Below, in pieces: positions 33,016 through 45,078 of a stretch of 64,000 bases of DNA. A program made the position numbers and the translations under genes. Numbering within the stretch: position 1 is the first letter of the stretch; each line of letters begins with the position of its first letter. A model generated the notes under the pieces. It was given only the letters and a program-made list of their open reading frames with translations, was not told the origin of the DNA and did not search any database. Source of the DNA: Citrus sinensis (lineage: Eukaryota > Streptophyta > Magnoliopsida > Sapindales > Rutaceae); the NCBI RefSeq assembly GCF_022201045.2, contig NC_068562.1:13391001-13455000 (forward strand). The letters are read 5' to 3'.

Positions 33016-36000
33016 ATGGTAGAAGGTGAAACTTTCAGAATTAGGGAGAGATCTATCGAGACTATTTCAGGAGACACTTCAGGTGGGAGTCGAGATTTGT
33101 CAAATTGCTATTCAACACCTGTTATAGGAGGCCAGAAGATCGATGTTAAAAAGTTTGATGGGAAAATCAACTTTGGCATGTGGAGGCGCGAAGTTATGGA
33201 TGCCCTTATTCAAATCGATCTCGATGTTGTTCTGAAAAACAAAAGACACTTGTATGATGAAGAAATTTGGGATCGTATGAATGAAAAAGCATGTGGTCAG
33301 ATAAGATCTTGTTTGAGCAAGGATGTGAAATACTTGGTGAAAGATGAGGAGTGTGCGATGACTTTGTGGCGTACATTGGAGGAGAAGTACCTGCTAAAAA
33401 GTCCTGAAAATCGTCTTCATACAATGAGGCAAGTATATGGCTTTCGAATGAAGCATGGGGTGTCAATGCACGATCATGTTTCAAGATTTAAAAAGTTACC
33501 TACTGATTTGAAGAATCTTGATGAAGATATTAAGGATGAAGTCAAGACTATGATTTTTTTACACTCACTACCAGAGGAATATAGTCATTTTATGACTACC
33601 TTGATATATGGGAAGAGTGTGATTGTCTTCAAAGATGTTTGCACAACATTGACTAACTTGGAGATTCAGAATAATGATAAAAATTTTGAACGAGCATCGT
33701 TTGAAGCTTTGGTGAGTAGAGATTGGGCGATGGAGAAAAAGAAAAAGCGTGGTGGAAAGAATTCTCGATCCAAATCGAGAAGCAGAAATATAACTTGAGA
33801 TGAGTGTGCCTTTTGTCATGAAAAGGGTCATTGGAGGAAAGATTGTCTAAAGGCTCAAAAGAGAGATGGGAAGAAATCAACAACAACAAACATGGCACGG
33901 AAAGATGAAGATTCTGATTATTCACTAAGTATTACTCCTGCAACATACGTGGCTAGTTCGAGCGAGTGGATACTTGATACTGGAGCAACCTATCATTTGT
34001 GTCCTATTAAGGAATGGTTTACGGATTTTCGTAATCTGAAATTCGATGCAGTTGTAATGGGGAATGATCAACTTTGTCGCACAATGGGGATAGGAACAAT
34101 TCGACTCAAAATGTGTGATGGAATAATCAGAGAACTCAAAGAGGTTAGATTTGTTCCAGCTTTAAAGAAAAAATTAATTTCTGTTAGTGCTTTGGAAGCT
34201 AAAGGTTACAAGGTTACCATTGAAGATGGCACAATAAAGTTTACACATAGGGCTATGGTGATTCTGCAAGGGGTTCGGCATCACAATCTGCACTATTTAA
34301 AGGGAGGTACAACTGATGAAGCAAATATTGTTGAGGCGCACAATAACACCACCAAGCTATGACATGTACGACTGGGACATGTTGGCGAGAAGTCTTTGCA
34401 AACTCTGATGAGGCACGGACTCTTAAAAAGTACCAAAACCTGTAAATTAAATTTCTGTGAGCATTGTGTAGTAGGCAAGAAAATAAGGGTCAAGTTTAGT
34501 ACAGCTAATCACGATACTCGTGAGATCCTTGAATATGTTCATAGTGATGTACGGGAACCAACAAAGACTACATTAATTAGTGGAAGCCATTATTTTGTTA
34601 CATTTGTCGATGATTTCTCGAGACGTGTATAAGTGTACACCATGCGAGCAAAGGATGAGGTTCTAGAGATTTTCGTGAAATTGAAGAAATTAGTGGAGAC
34701 TGAAACTGGTAGAAAGATCAAAGTATTACGATCTGATAATGGGGGTGAATATACTTCTGATCCATTCTTGCAAGTATGCCAGAACGAGGGTATTAAAAGA
34801 CATTTCACGGTGAGACATACTTTGCAACAGAATGGTGTGACTAAACATATGAATCGTACTTTATTGGAGAATGTATGGTGTATGTTATCTAATGTTGGTT
34901 TAGATAAAAAGTTTTGGGCTGAAGCTATGAGCTACGCAAGTCACTTTGTAAACCGATTGCCTTATGCTGCAATTGGAGGTAAAACTCCTATGGAAATGTG
35001 GTCTGGAAAGCATGCACAAGACTATGATTCCCTTCGTATATTCGGGTGTCCAGCTTATTATCATGTCAAAGATGGTAAACTGGATCCTCGTGCTAGAAAA
35101 GTTATCTTTGTGGGATTCAAAGGTAGAGTAAAGGGCTTCAAGCTTTGGGATCTCGAAGACAAAAAATTTGTGTGTAGCAGAGATGTCACATTTGATGAAG
35201 TTTCAATGATGAAAGCTTTAAGTTCTCAGCAGATGGAGAACAAGACCAAAGAGGTATTGCAACGGGTGGAGTTTGATGCAACTCCATATGCACCAGTTAG
35301 TTCTACATCAGAGAATGATTCAACTATAGAGGTGACACCTAGAGTTGAAGAAGAGGTTGTTTTTTCTTATGTCCCACAAAATGAAGAAACAATTGATGAT
35401 GTAGATAATGATGATTTTATAGCAACAAAGAGGCCAAGAAGGGAGATAAAGAAACCTGGATAGCTTACTAAAGACATGGTGGTAGTCTATGCACTTCCAG
35501 TTATTGATGATGACATCTCCAACACTTTCGGTGAAGCATTATGCAACAGTGAAAGTGATCAGTGGAAGTTAGCCATGGAGGAAGAGATGAAATCTCTCCA
35601 TCAAAACCAGACTTGGAAATTTGTAAAGTTACCAAAGGGGAAAAGGGCTATTGGTAATAAATGGGTCTACACCAAGAAGCAATGATCTCCGAATCAATCA
35701 ACTCCTCGATACAAGGCAAGGCTTGTGGCAAAAGGTTTTGCTCAGAAGGAAGGTATTAACTACAATGAAGTTTTCCCTCCCGTTGTAAAATATACTTCCA
35801 TTCGTATCCTACTTGCTTTAGTTACAGAATATGAGTTAGAGTTGGCTCCATTGGATGTGACGACATTCTTACATGGAGATTTGGAGGAGGAAATATATAT
35901 AACTCAGCCTTGTGGTTTCAAAGTTGCTGGAAAGGAGAATCATGTGTGTAGGTTGATTAAATCTTTGTACGGACTGAAGCAATCACCAAGGCAGTGGTAC

Positions 36001-37074
36001 AAAAGATTTGATCAATTTATACAAGGGCAGAAATTCACCAGAAGTGAACACGATCATTGTGTTTACTTTAGAAGACTACTAAATGGAGCTTTCATTTATT
36101 TGTTACTCTATGGTGATGATATGCTTATAGCTTTGAAGAATAAAGATGAGATCGAAATATTAAAAAAGCAGCTGGCTTCTGAGTTCGAGATAAAAGACTT
36201 AGGTGATGCACATAGAATACTTGGGATGGAGATTCGTAGAGACAAGAAGAATGAGAGTGTATGGTTGACTCAAAAGTCTTATTTGAAGAAAGTGCTAAAA
36301 AGATTCGGTATGGATGACAAAACTAAACCGGTATGTATACCTCTAGCTCCTCATTTCAAATTAAGTTATTCTTCATGTCATACATCTCAAGAAGAGCGTG
36401 ATTATATGGCTCGTGTTCCATATACTAGTGCTGTGGGTAGTCTTATGTATGCTATGGTATGCACAAGGCCCAATATATTTCAAGCAGTGAGCATGGTTAG
36501 TAGATACATGAACAATCCGGGTAAAAATCACTAGCTTGCGGTAAAGTGAATTCTCCGATATCTGTATGGGACAGTTGATGTTGGGTTATTGTTCAATAAG
36601 GATTGTGGTCAACAATGTGTTGGGTATTGTGATTCTGATTTCGCTGGAGACCTAGATAAGTGAAGATCAACAACGAGCTACGTATTCACATTGGGTGGAG
36701 GTCCGGTTAGCTGGAGGTCGATTTTGCAATCGACAATTGCTCTATCCACTACGGAAGTAGAGTATATGGCAACAACTGAAGTTGTAAAAGAAGCTATCTG
36801 GTTGAAAGGTTTGTTAGGTGATTTGGGAGTAATTCAGGAGAACATTACAGTCTTCTGTAATAATCAAAGTGTGATATTTCTTGCGAAGAATCAAACATAT
36901 CACGCTCGGACGAAGCACATAGATGTGAAATATCATTATGTGAGGGAGATTATCGAGAGCGGTGTTGTGTTGTTGAGAAAGATCGATACCAAAGATAATC
37001 CATCGGATATGTTGATAAAGGTAGTTTCTGGAGTTAAGTTTCAACATTGCTTGAAACTAATTCAAATCCTTTGA
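33016..37074 (+). pseudogene. Copia gag-pol polyprotein, inactivated by eight nonsense codons
   Basis: One frame from ATG 33016 to stop 37072. Gag (33016-33795): DVKKFDGKINFGMWRREV and LPEEYSHFMTTL. A CCHC knuckle (CAFCHEKGHWRKDC) follows the first stop. Protease: WILDTGATYHLCP (about 33970). Integrase: HCVVGKK, HSDVREPTK, VDDFSRRV, then RSDNGGEYTSDPF (about 34730). RT: LAPLDVTTFLHGDLEEEIY (about 35840) and LLLYGDDMLIA (about 36110). RNase H: CNNQSVIFLAKN (about 36860) and HYVREIIESGVV (about 36937). Stops: 33796, 34360, 34630, 35461, 35683, 36532, 36547 and 36661. Five of them fall at places where the family normally has Trp. No activity is expected. Confidence 0.92.
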
Positions 37075-37230
37075 TTGTGTTAAGTTATATCCTTCGAGAA
37101 TTTTGAACTACGGTAGGCTTGATCCCAAATTTTGGGTACGTAGGTAGTCACAGAGATGCAACTACTTTGGGGATGATGATTCGTTGGTAGTTAGCTCAGA
37201 TTTGGATAAATCTTTGCCGATGTGGAGAAT

Positions 37231-37319
37231 TGTTGAAAAATAAGAAAACCACGTAATTCTTGTGTCCATTATTTTTCTGTGATTATTCGGTGCACTTGTT
37301 TCCGCATCCGCACACAACA
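37231..37319 (+). repeat. 3' LTR of copia element (89 bp)
   Basis: TGTTGAAAAATAAG...CGCACACAACA, followed by the second GGAAT. A short purine run (GATGTGGAGAAT) precedes it and may be the polypurine tract. Confidence 0.88.
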
Positions 37320-37324
37320 GGAAT

Positions 37325-37542
37325 GTCATCTGATTGTTGTGATCATTGGAAGGGAGTTAAGTGCAACCTTACAACACAACGGGTGATGCAACTCTCACTC
37401 AGTCATACAACAAAATTCAATTACTCTTACGACCCTCTTGATCAAGTTTCGCTTCTGAATATGTCATTGTTTGATCCTTTTCAAGAACTGCAGAGCCTTG
37501 ACTTGTCTGAAAATTGGTTTGAAGGTGTCTATGAGAATAGAG
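37325..37542 (+). pseudogene. RLP2 exon 1, right part
   Basis: Continues the LRRNT cap (SDCCDHWKGVKCN) and first LRR (LQSLDLSENWFEGVYENR). The donor site GTATGT is at 37543, at the same place as in RLP1 and RLP3. Confidence 0.85.
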
Positions 37543-37799
37543 GTATGTGTGTGTTTTTTGTTCAGATATTGTGTTTAGTCACTAAAATGCCTTTGCAGCT
37601 TATGGAAATAAAAATTCGGAAGAGATTTACAACGTTGGAAATTCGTTACCATTTTAATAAAATTTGGGATTCCCGGATAGGAAACTAATACACACACACA
37701 CATGTATATGTATATGTATATGTAGATTATATATGACCCGTGCCTGAGAATCTATATACACACACATATTATCACTTACTGCAAAAACCAATCAAGTCC

Positions 37800-38640
37800 A
37801 AACACTTTTGAACTTTACTGTCAGGATCGGCTTACTCATAATATCTATTAGATCATCTGCTATAGAAATCTTTTTCACAACAATTGTACCATATGATATA
37901 ATCTCATGGATAAAAGTGAAATCTGTCATTAATTTATTTGGTTCTTTCAAAATTCATTGATTTTTGATCCAATGTATAATACTTTGGCTATCACAATGAA
38001 CAACAATAGTTTCTTACCAACAAAGTGTTGGCTCAACTGGCAATGGAGTCCCCTTAAGTGGCTTGACTGGGTTTGCTCCCTAGTTCGAGTCGCAAGGAAG
38101 TCGCCTTTGTTGGGAGAATATGTGGTTAAAGGTGCCTCCCACAATTGCGACCCTCCCTAGGATATCTCGTGGTTAAGACCAAAAAAAAAAAACAACAGTA
38201 GTTTCTTGCTGTAGGCCAAGATCAGTAACCAAATGCTTCAACCAAATTGCTTCCTTTATTGCTTCTGTCCCTGCCATATATTATGCTTCTGTGATAAACA
38301 GAGCATTAGTTAGCCTTCCAACTAATAACAGACTTGAAAGTGTGAAAACATAACTAGTCAGAGATCTTCTCTTATCCAAATCACCAGCATAATCTGAATC
38401 CACATAACCAACAACAAATTTATGCGTCTTGGAAGTTTTTCCTTATACCAAGCCAACATCTGAAATACCTCTCAAATATCAAAGAATTCATTTTACTGCT
38501 TGCCTGTCAACACATTGAATAATTTCTTGTTGCAAAGTGATAATAGCACGCTGAACTTCTTGTCGCATAACAAAAAGTTAGAGATAAGATTCAAGTCGAA
38601 ACCAATTTCAAGAAGAAGCAAATGACAGTGAAAACTTATT
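37800..38640 (-). pseudogene. Copia RNase H-region fragment in RLP2 intron 1
   Basis: Minus-strand pieces resemble copia RNase H: FVVGYVDSDYAGDLDKRRS at about 38350-38420, TDLGLQQETIVVHC spanning the SINE site, and IHEIISYGTIVVKKIS near 37880. No LTRs are found. It explains most of the enlarged intron 37543-38895 and is older than the SINE inside it. Confidence 0.78.
38016..38190 (+). mobile_element. tRNA-derived SINE, about 175 bp, 17-bp TSD
   Basis: Contains an A box (TGGCTCAACTGG, about 38029-38040) and a B box (GTTCGAGTC, about 38084-38092) of the RNA polymerase III promoter, and ends in an A tract (38181-38192). It is flanked by AACAACAATAGTTTCTT (37999-38015) and AACAACAGTAGTTTCTT (38191-38207). 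No tRNA gene: it lacks a complete cloverleaf. Confidence 0.8.
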
Positions 38641-38895
38641 TTACAAAAGTCTCATAGACATATCATATATAATTATTGATTTATGTATTGAGTGGATCCT
38701 ATAGAAAAATGAGAATTTTTTGAAAATTTATTATCTAATAAATGTATTGAAATTATTAATTTACCAGATTACCCAAAAAAAACTATTATTTAATTGAGGT
38801 TATCAATTTATTAAGTACTAATTTAACGAAATTCTATTGTATATTGTTCATAATTATTTTTTCAGAGACTAGTAATACTTCATATCCATTTGTAG

Positions 38896-40876
38896 CTTGC
38901 GATGGCAATGGGAGATTAAAGCAACTGAAGATCTTAAATCTTGAAGGTAATAACTTCAACGACATCATATTACCATATTTGAATACACTAACTTCACTTA
39001 CCACTTTGATTCTTCGTGGTAATAAAATTGAAGGTTCCAAAAGCAGGCAAGGTATATACATTTTGGTTAAGCAAATACGCATCTGAGGCAAGTTAATCTC
39101 TTAATTAAAATACATATCTATATTGTCTTGATCAAATTTAATGCTTTTTTAACAGGATTAGCAAATTTGAGATACCTGCAAGTGTTGGATCTAAGTGGTA
39201 ACACCAATATAACTGGTGGATCTTTAACAAGGCTAGGTAGGCTACTAAGATAAGAAGCATTTACAAAGCTAGTGCACTAATCATAGCCTTCGACAATAGT
39301 TTTAAAGTAAAATTTTATTCTTCTTATTCTTTTTCCCCCTTTCGTTTTTAATGGCTGTGTAGGATTGGCAAATCTAGAAAACTTGAAGACGTTGGATCTT
39401 GGTTATTGTGGATTAACTACACTTCAAGGTATAATGCAACAATCCACTTCCTAGTTTCTTGTGATATTATGATGCCAACTTAATTAAATCTTAATCATGA
39501 GCGGCTTAATCTCTTAATTAAATACATAACTACATTTTCTTGATCAAAATTAATATTCTCTGAGCAGGATTAGCAAATTTCATAAACCTGCAAGTGTTAG
39601 ATCTAAGTTGTAACTTCAATATAACTCGAGGCTCTTTAGAAAGGCAAGGTAGGCTACTGAGATAAGAAACCAAGCTAGTGCACCAATCACAGCCTTCTAT
39701 AACAATTTTAAAGTAATATTTCCCTTTTTTTTTCTTCCGCTGTGTAGGATTGGCAAATTTGACAAAATTGAAATCATTGGGTCTCGATGCTTGTGGAATT
39801 ACTACACTTCAAGGTACACTGCAACAATTCGCTTCCTAGTTTCCTTATGATATTATCTTTTACATACATATAATGTCAAATTAAAGCCAAGCTTTGGTTG
39901 GCAAACTTGACAAACTTGGGAAGATTGTGGCAACTTTAATTGCTATACAGCAAAAGTTTACTTTCTAGATTTGTAGTATAGTTTTTTGAAAAAAAAAACA
40001 TAAATCTTTTTTGCGTATACGATCAACTTAATTAAATCCTAATCATAAGCTTTATCACTACAATTATTTAAACTTTGAAATTTATTTCTTAATTCTTTTG
40101 GTTTCCTTTTTTTTTTTAAATTAAAGACGATTAACAAGATTTTTCTTCTTTCTTGTGCAGGATTTGTAAATTAAATAACTTGGAAGCATTATATTTGCGT
40201 TATAATCATATAAACGATTCTTTAGAAAGTCAAGGTAAAATTTTTAAACAAAATTTACGCAGTTATTTTTCATGGAATGTCTACTGACATAACTCTCATT
40301 GTTAGGCAATTAATCTCTTAAAATATCTATGTTGTTATATATATATAGACAAATTTGACGAGCTTAAAAGCATTAGATCTTGGTCATTGTGGAATAACCA
40401 CAATTCAAGCTATACCGCCGCAACAATCTCCTTCTTACCACATTCCCCCCCCCCCCCCCCCCCCCCCCCGGCGGGAAAAAAAAATTCGGCAGCCCTCAAC
40501 CTTAAGGGCTTTTGAAATGTTATTGATAAGTGTATATATAACACAACTAATCCAAGGATTGAGATTATAAATTTGCTTTTACCATTTATTGACTTAATTC
40601 TTTTGTGTCGCTCTTTTTCATTTTTTTTTAAATTAAGCAGGACTAACAAATTTGACAAACTTGAAAGTCTTGGATCTAAGTGGAAATAGTATCAGCTTAT
40701 CCGTAACATGGCTAGGTAATACTTGAATTTTCGGAAGTTGTCCACCAATTTTTAAATTCCGCGCCATCCTTTTTAACATGATATGCTCTTTCTTGATGCA
40801 GGATTACATAAATTGAAGAACTTGGAAGCATTGGATTTAAGTTTTAATAATATTAACGGCACAGTAGAAAGCCAAG
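38896..40876 (+). pseudogene. RLP2 mini-exon cluster (LRR-coding)
   Basis: Recognised exons, with AG before and GT after unless noted: 38896-39051 (156 nt), 39156-39236 (81), 39363-39428 (66), 39568-39648 (81), 39748-39813 (66), 40161-40234 (74, frame-breaking, stop inside), about 40349-40411 (donor GT changed to CT), 40641-40715 (75), 40802-40876 (75). Most carry one LRR (LANL..L..LDLS pattern). The pair 39156-39428 was duplicated to give 39568-39813. A further dead exon-like relic is at about 39895-39940. Confidence 0.85.
40445..40469. repeat. Poly-C tract of 25 nt
   Basis: An uninterrupted C run followed by GGCGGGAAAAAAAAATTCGGC. It lies just after a decayed mini-exon. Such runs are rare in plant DNA and error-prone in assemblies. 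Confidence 0.9.
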
Positions 40877-41252
40877 GTAAAATTTCTAAATAAACTTACA
40901 TATACTTATTTTTCACTGAAACGTGATAATTCTGAATATTTACATTAATGTTATATACGACCTTCTTGTTGGTCAACCTAGCTACTTGAAAGACAAAATT
41001 ATGAAGACCAGCTTTTTTCCCCTTGAACCATTGCCTTTAAAAAGCGAGTTCTTTATCTGTACTGTTATATGCATGTTACAATAAGTGCTGGACGCTTTTT
41101 CAAGTTATTTGAAATGCTTTGGAAACTAACATCGAAGTAGATGAGAATAACACAAATTGATCTCTATGTGTTTGTGATTGACTTCGCTGCAATTAGAAAA
41201 CTATGAAGTCATTTCTTTCAACAAAATTTGACCATTTTATTTTCATTTTCAG

Positions 41253-42383
41253 GAATATGTGAGTTGAAAAATCTTTTTGAGTTGAATCTTGCAAGAAATA
41301 ATATTGGGGGTGATCTTCCTGATTGTCTCAATAATCTGACTCGTCTCAAGGTTCTTGACACTTCCTTCAATCAGTTAAGTGGGAGCTTACCTTCTGTTAT
41401 TGTGAACCTCACATCACTTGAATATTTGGACCTTTCTAACGGCTACTTTGAAGGCATCTTCCCCATCAGTTCATTAGCTAATCATTCAAAGCTCAAAGTC
41501 TTGCTGCTTTCAACTAGGAACAACAATATGTTACAACTGAAAACTGAAAACTTTCTCCCTACTTTTCAATTGAAAGTCCTTCGGTTACCCGTTTGCAACT
41601 TAAAAGTCATCCCTAATTTTCTTGTTCACCAGCATGAGTTAAAATACCTTGATCTCTCTCACAATAATTTGGCTGGTGATTTCCCAACTTGGATCTTACA
41701 AAACAACACAAAGTTAGAAGTCTTATGTTTGACAAACAACTCATTCACTGGGAATCTCCAGCTGCCCCATTCCAAACATGATTTTCTTCATCATCTAGAT
41801 GTTTCTAGCAACAACTTCACTGGTAAGCTTCCACAAGATATGGGTATTATCCTTCAAAAATTGTTGTACATTGATATGGCAAACAATCGTTTTGAAGGCG
41901 ATCTTCCTTCTTCAATCAGGGAGATGAAAACACTCAGTTTTCTACATTTGTCAAAAAATAATTTTTCTAGAGAATTATCAGCACTTTTTACTGGTTGCAT
42001 CTCACTATGGTTCTTGGACCTGTCACATAATAATTTCCACAGCCAAATATTTCCCAAATATATGAACTTGACTCGGTTATGGTTTTTATATTTGGACAAC
42101 AATAATTTTAGTGGGAAAATTGAGGATGGGCTGTTGAAGTCAAATGAATTAAAGGAGTTAGACATGTCCAACAATATGTTGTCTGGTCATATTCCTCATT
42201 GGATTGCTAATTTCTCATCATATCTTGAGGTTCTTTTAATGTCCAAAAATTTTCTGAAAGGGAATATACCTGTACAACTCCTAAATCATGGAAGCCTTCA
42301 ACTTTTAAGTGTCTCCGAAAATTGTTTGTCTGGGTTCATGACATCTTCCTTCAATCTTTCTTTACTAGTGCACCTTTATATAC
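41253..42383 (+). pseudogene. RLP2 last exon, first piece
   Basis: Open throughout: GICELKNLFELNLARNNIGG to the LRR before the insertion. About 14 LRRs parallel RLP1 exon 6. It stops at TATAC (42379-42383), the target of the solo LTR. Confidence 0.87.
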
Positions 42384-42956
42384 TGTTGTGATGTGAAGCA
42401 AATCTGTTGGTGAAAACGTCAGCTGATGCTGCGTTTTGGAAAGTCAAACTCGTATCTCCTGGAACGACATGTATGAAGGTCGTTTTGGTTAAGTGATGCA
42501 CGAGAGTTTCACGTGCACGGATAAGTTGCGTTCTTGGTTCGTTAGAATCAGTTAACTCACATGACTGTCACGTGGTTTTCTGGGTTGGTTACTGATTCGT
42601 TAACGAGCTGTTTTATACAGCTGATTCTGGCAACAGAGAAGAAGGACAAGAGAGCTATTGTGAGTTGAGAAGATTGAAAACCAAAGGCTTCTTGAGAGAC
42701 TCTGTAACAAGCTTGATAAACTCTCTGTAACTTCTTTGAACAATCAATAGAATTGGGTTCTGTTTCTCCCGTGGATGTAAGCTAGACTGAAGCTAGCTGA
42801 ACCACGTTAATTCTTGTTCCTTTCTTTAATTCTTTCAGTTCTAATAATCTGTGTGTATTCTGCTGGATTGATTCTTGGTGCATCTTGTTTGTTTGGTTGT
42901 GATCTTGGGAAGTGTTTTGAGTTGATTGGGATAGTTAGTCACTTTTAAACACTACA
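42384..42956 (+). mobile_element. Solo LTR (copia type), 573 bp, TSD TATAC
   Basis: TGTTGTGATG...AAACACTACA, flanked by TATAC at 42379-42383 and 42957-42961. It carries TTTCTCCCGTGGATGTAAG and GAACCACGTTAATTC, as does the solo LTR at 26781-27441, so the two are related but distinct. Confidence 0.87.
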
Positions 42957-42961
42957 TATAC

Positions 42962-43623
42962 AAAAGAATTATCTGAGTGGGACAATTCCGAATGTACTGT
43001 TTAGAAGCTCCAAACTAATGACTCTAGATTTGAGGGATAATGGATTTTCTGGTATAATTCCCAATCAGATTAATGAGAGTTCAAATCTACGTGTTCTTCT
43101 TTTGAGAGGGAATTATCTAGAAGGACCAATTTCAAACCAATTTTGTCAATTAAGAAGATTAGGTGTCATGGATCTTTCACAAAATAGAATTAATGGGTCC
43201 ATACCTTCTTGCTTTACTAATATGTTGCTATGGACCACAGGAAATTTTGATTTGTATGGATTTGAACTTCGGTTTCTTCCTGAATTAACTTTCAGTTCCA
43301 TTGGTACTTACTACAACTCTACTCTTGACTTGAGGATATCTGAAGGAGATGATTACTTATTGCCTCAGCTAGTAAAAGTAGAATTTGTAACAAAAAATAG
43401 ATATGAAATTTTCGATGGTAGCAATGCTAACTATTTGGTTGGACTGGATTTGTCATGCAACCAATTGACTGGAGACATCCCATCAGAAATTGGAGAGCTC
43501 CAAAAAATTCCTGGAATGAATTTGTCTCATAATTCATTGTCAGGTTCTATACCAGAGAGCTTTTCCAATTTGAAAATGATAGAGAGCCTAGATCTGTCCC
43601 ACAATAGATTAAACAGTCAAATT
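42962..43623 (+). pseudogene. RLP2 last exon, second piece
   Basis: Resumes in the same frame and covers LRRs, the island domain (VKVEFVTKNRYEIFDGSNAN) and closing LRRs. It ends at AAATT (43619-43623), the next insertion target. Confidence 0.87.
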
Positions 43624-45073
43624 TGATTAGTATTAAAAATTGTTTAATTATCAAGCGATAATATGTTATTTTATGCTTATGTTATAATTTATATTTGTGT
43701 TTATGTAATATAATATGAATTATTAATTATGTTTTAAATATATTTAATTTTATGTATTTTTATGTGTTTATTAGGAGAATTATTAATTTCACGTACTTCG
43801 AGGCTCCAAACAGATAAACGGAGGTCAAATTTGGATTCCGGAGGTCCGAAAACCTTAAGATCAGTCAAGATCGGCTTAAAATTGGGCTTGTGTAAAAAAA
43901 GTTGACTTTTCCTGTTGACCGATCATTGATTGGATGATGAAATGAGCTTACAATAGATATGAGTGCATGGGATAACTGGCAATCTTGACTAAATCTCAAC
44001 CGTTCATGATTCAATGGCCATGATTGTGCCACGTGGCAATGGTTGGTGAAGCAAGTTGGAGGATCCGAATCTTTGTATTCGGGTCGACCCGATCCACCCA
44101 TTAACCCGTCAAATCTCAACCGTTCTTTGGGCAAATCGGACGAGTCAAATGATGCCATGTGTGATGTTGACTTTTGAAGTTTGACCAGCCATTGGATCTT
44201 GATCTAAGGGTTGTGAGGAGCACATACATGAAGCCTATGATGGACCGCAAAGCACTGGATTATGAATGTATTTTTCTATAAATAGGGCCTCATTTTTATG
44301 TTTTAGGGAGCTCTCTACAACTCTTTTCTTCTCAAATTCTCTCCATCTCCTTGTAATCTTGATTTCCAGGTGTGTTTTTAATATTTTGTATAATTATTTT
44401 CATTAATAAAATTAGTTTTATTTCCAATTTTAGTTGTTTTTATTTCTTTTAATTATAAGTAATTCAATTTTACTACTTCTTTTTATTTTAATTATGCTTA
44501 ACTAAATAATATTAGTTAGGGGAAGGTGAAACTCTTAAGAAATAAATATGATTTAATCAAATTCTATGTTGAATTTTATAAATTAAATTATTTTCTATTT
44601 AATTTTATACATGTTTTATATTTTGAAAATTTGATTTATTGTAGACAAACAAATGAATTTGGCACAATAAATTCTTAAGATCTTAATATAAGGCATGGTG
44701 AAATGGTATTTTGACTTATTGTAGACAAATTAAATTTTGGCACAATAAATACTTAATCCATCATAAAATTAAAGGGAAAATAATAATAATTTGTATAATT
44801 AATCTTTTGAGTAATAAATCTAAAATAAATTGGCAAAAAGAATTTATTAAGTTTTATTTATTTCTAAGAGTGGATCCATAACCCTAACTAGTTCAATTCC
44901 ATAGTTTCATTTAAATTAAGTTGTTTATATTCAAGTTTTAATTTCAATTTTTAGATAAAATAAAATAAACTAATTAAATCTTTTCTCTGTGGATCGACCT
45001 CGGACTCACCGAGTTATAATACAACAAGACACTCTTATACTTGGGAGTTAAAATTTACTTTTAAGTTGTGTCA
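43624..45073. mobile_element. Solo LTR, 1450 bp, TSD AAATT
   Basis: TGATTAGTATT...AAGTTGTGTCA with AAATT at 43619-43623 and 45074-45078. The right part (GTGGATCGACCTCGGACTCA near 44990) resembles LTR ends of Ty3/gypsy Athila/Tat-type elements. A TATA-like CTATAAATAGGG occurs near 44277 in plus orientation. No internal domain seen. Confidence 0.82.
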
Positions 45074-45078
45074 AAATT

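Larger units (their letters stand above)
32080..37319 (+). mobile_element. Full-length Ty1/copia element with about 90-bp LTRs, TSD GGAAT
   Basis: A 5240-bp element inserted in RLP2 exon 1, flanked by GGAAT at 32075-32079 and 37320-37324. LTRs: 32080-32169 and 37231-37319. PBS at 32172-32183. The leader carries plastid-derived DNA (32397-32763). A single gag-pol frame (33016-37074) follows the copia order gag, zinc knuckle, protease, integrase, RT, RNase H. Eight in-frame stops but no frameshift were found. The two LTRs differ at about nine positions plus one indel by eye, which indicates an old insertion. Confidence 0.93.

Noticed and set aside
38016..38190. tRNA gene
   Set aside because: A and B boxes are present, but there is no complete cloverleaf or acceptor stem, and the A tail and TSD identify a SINE.
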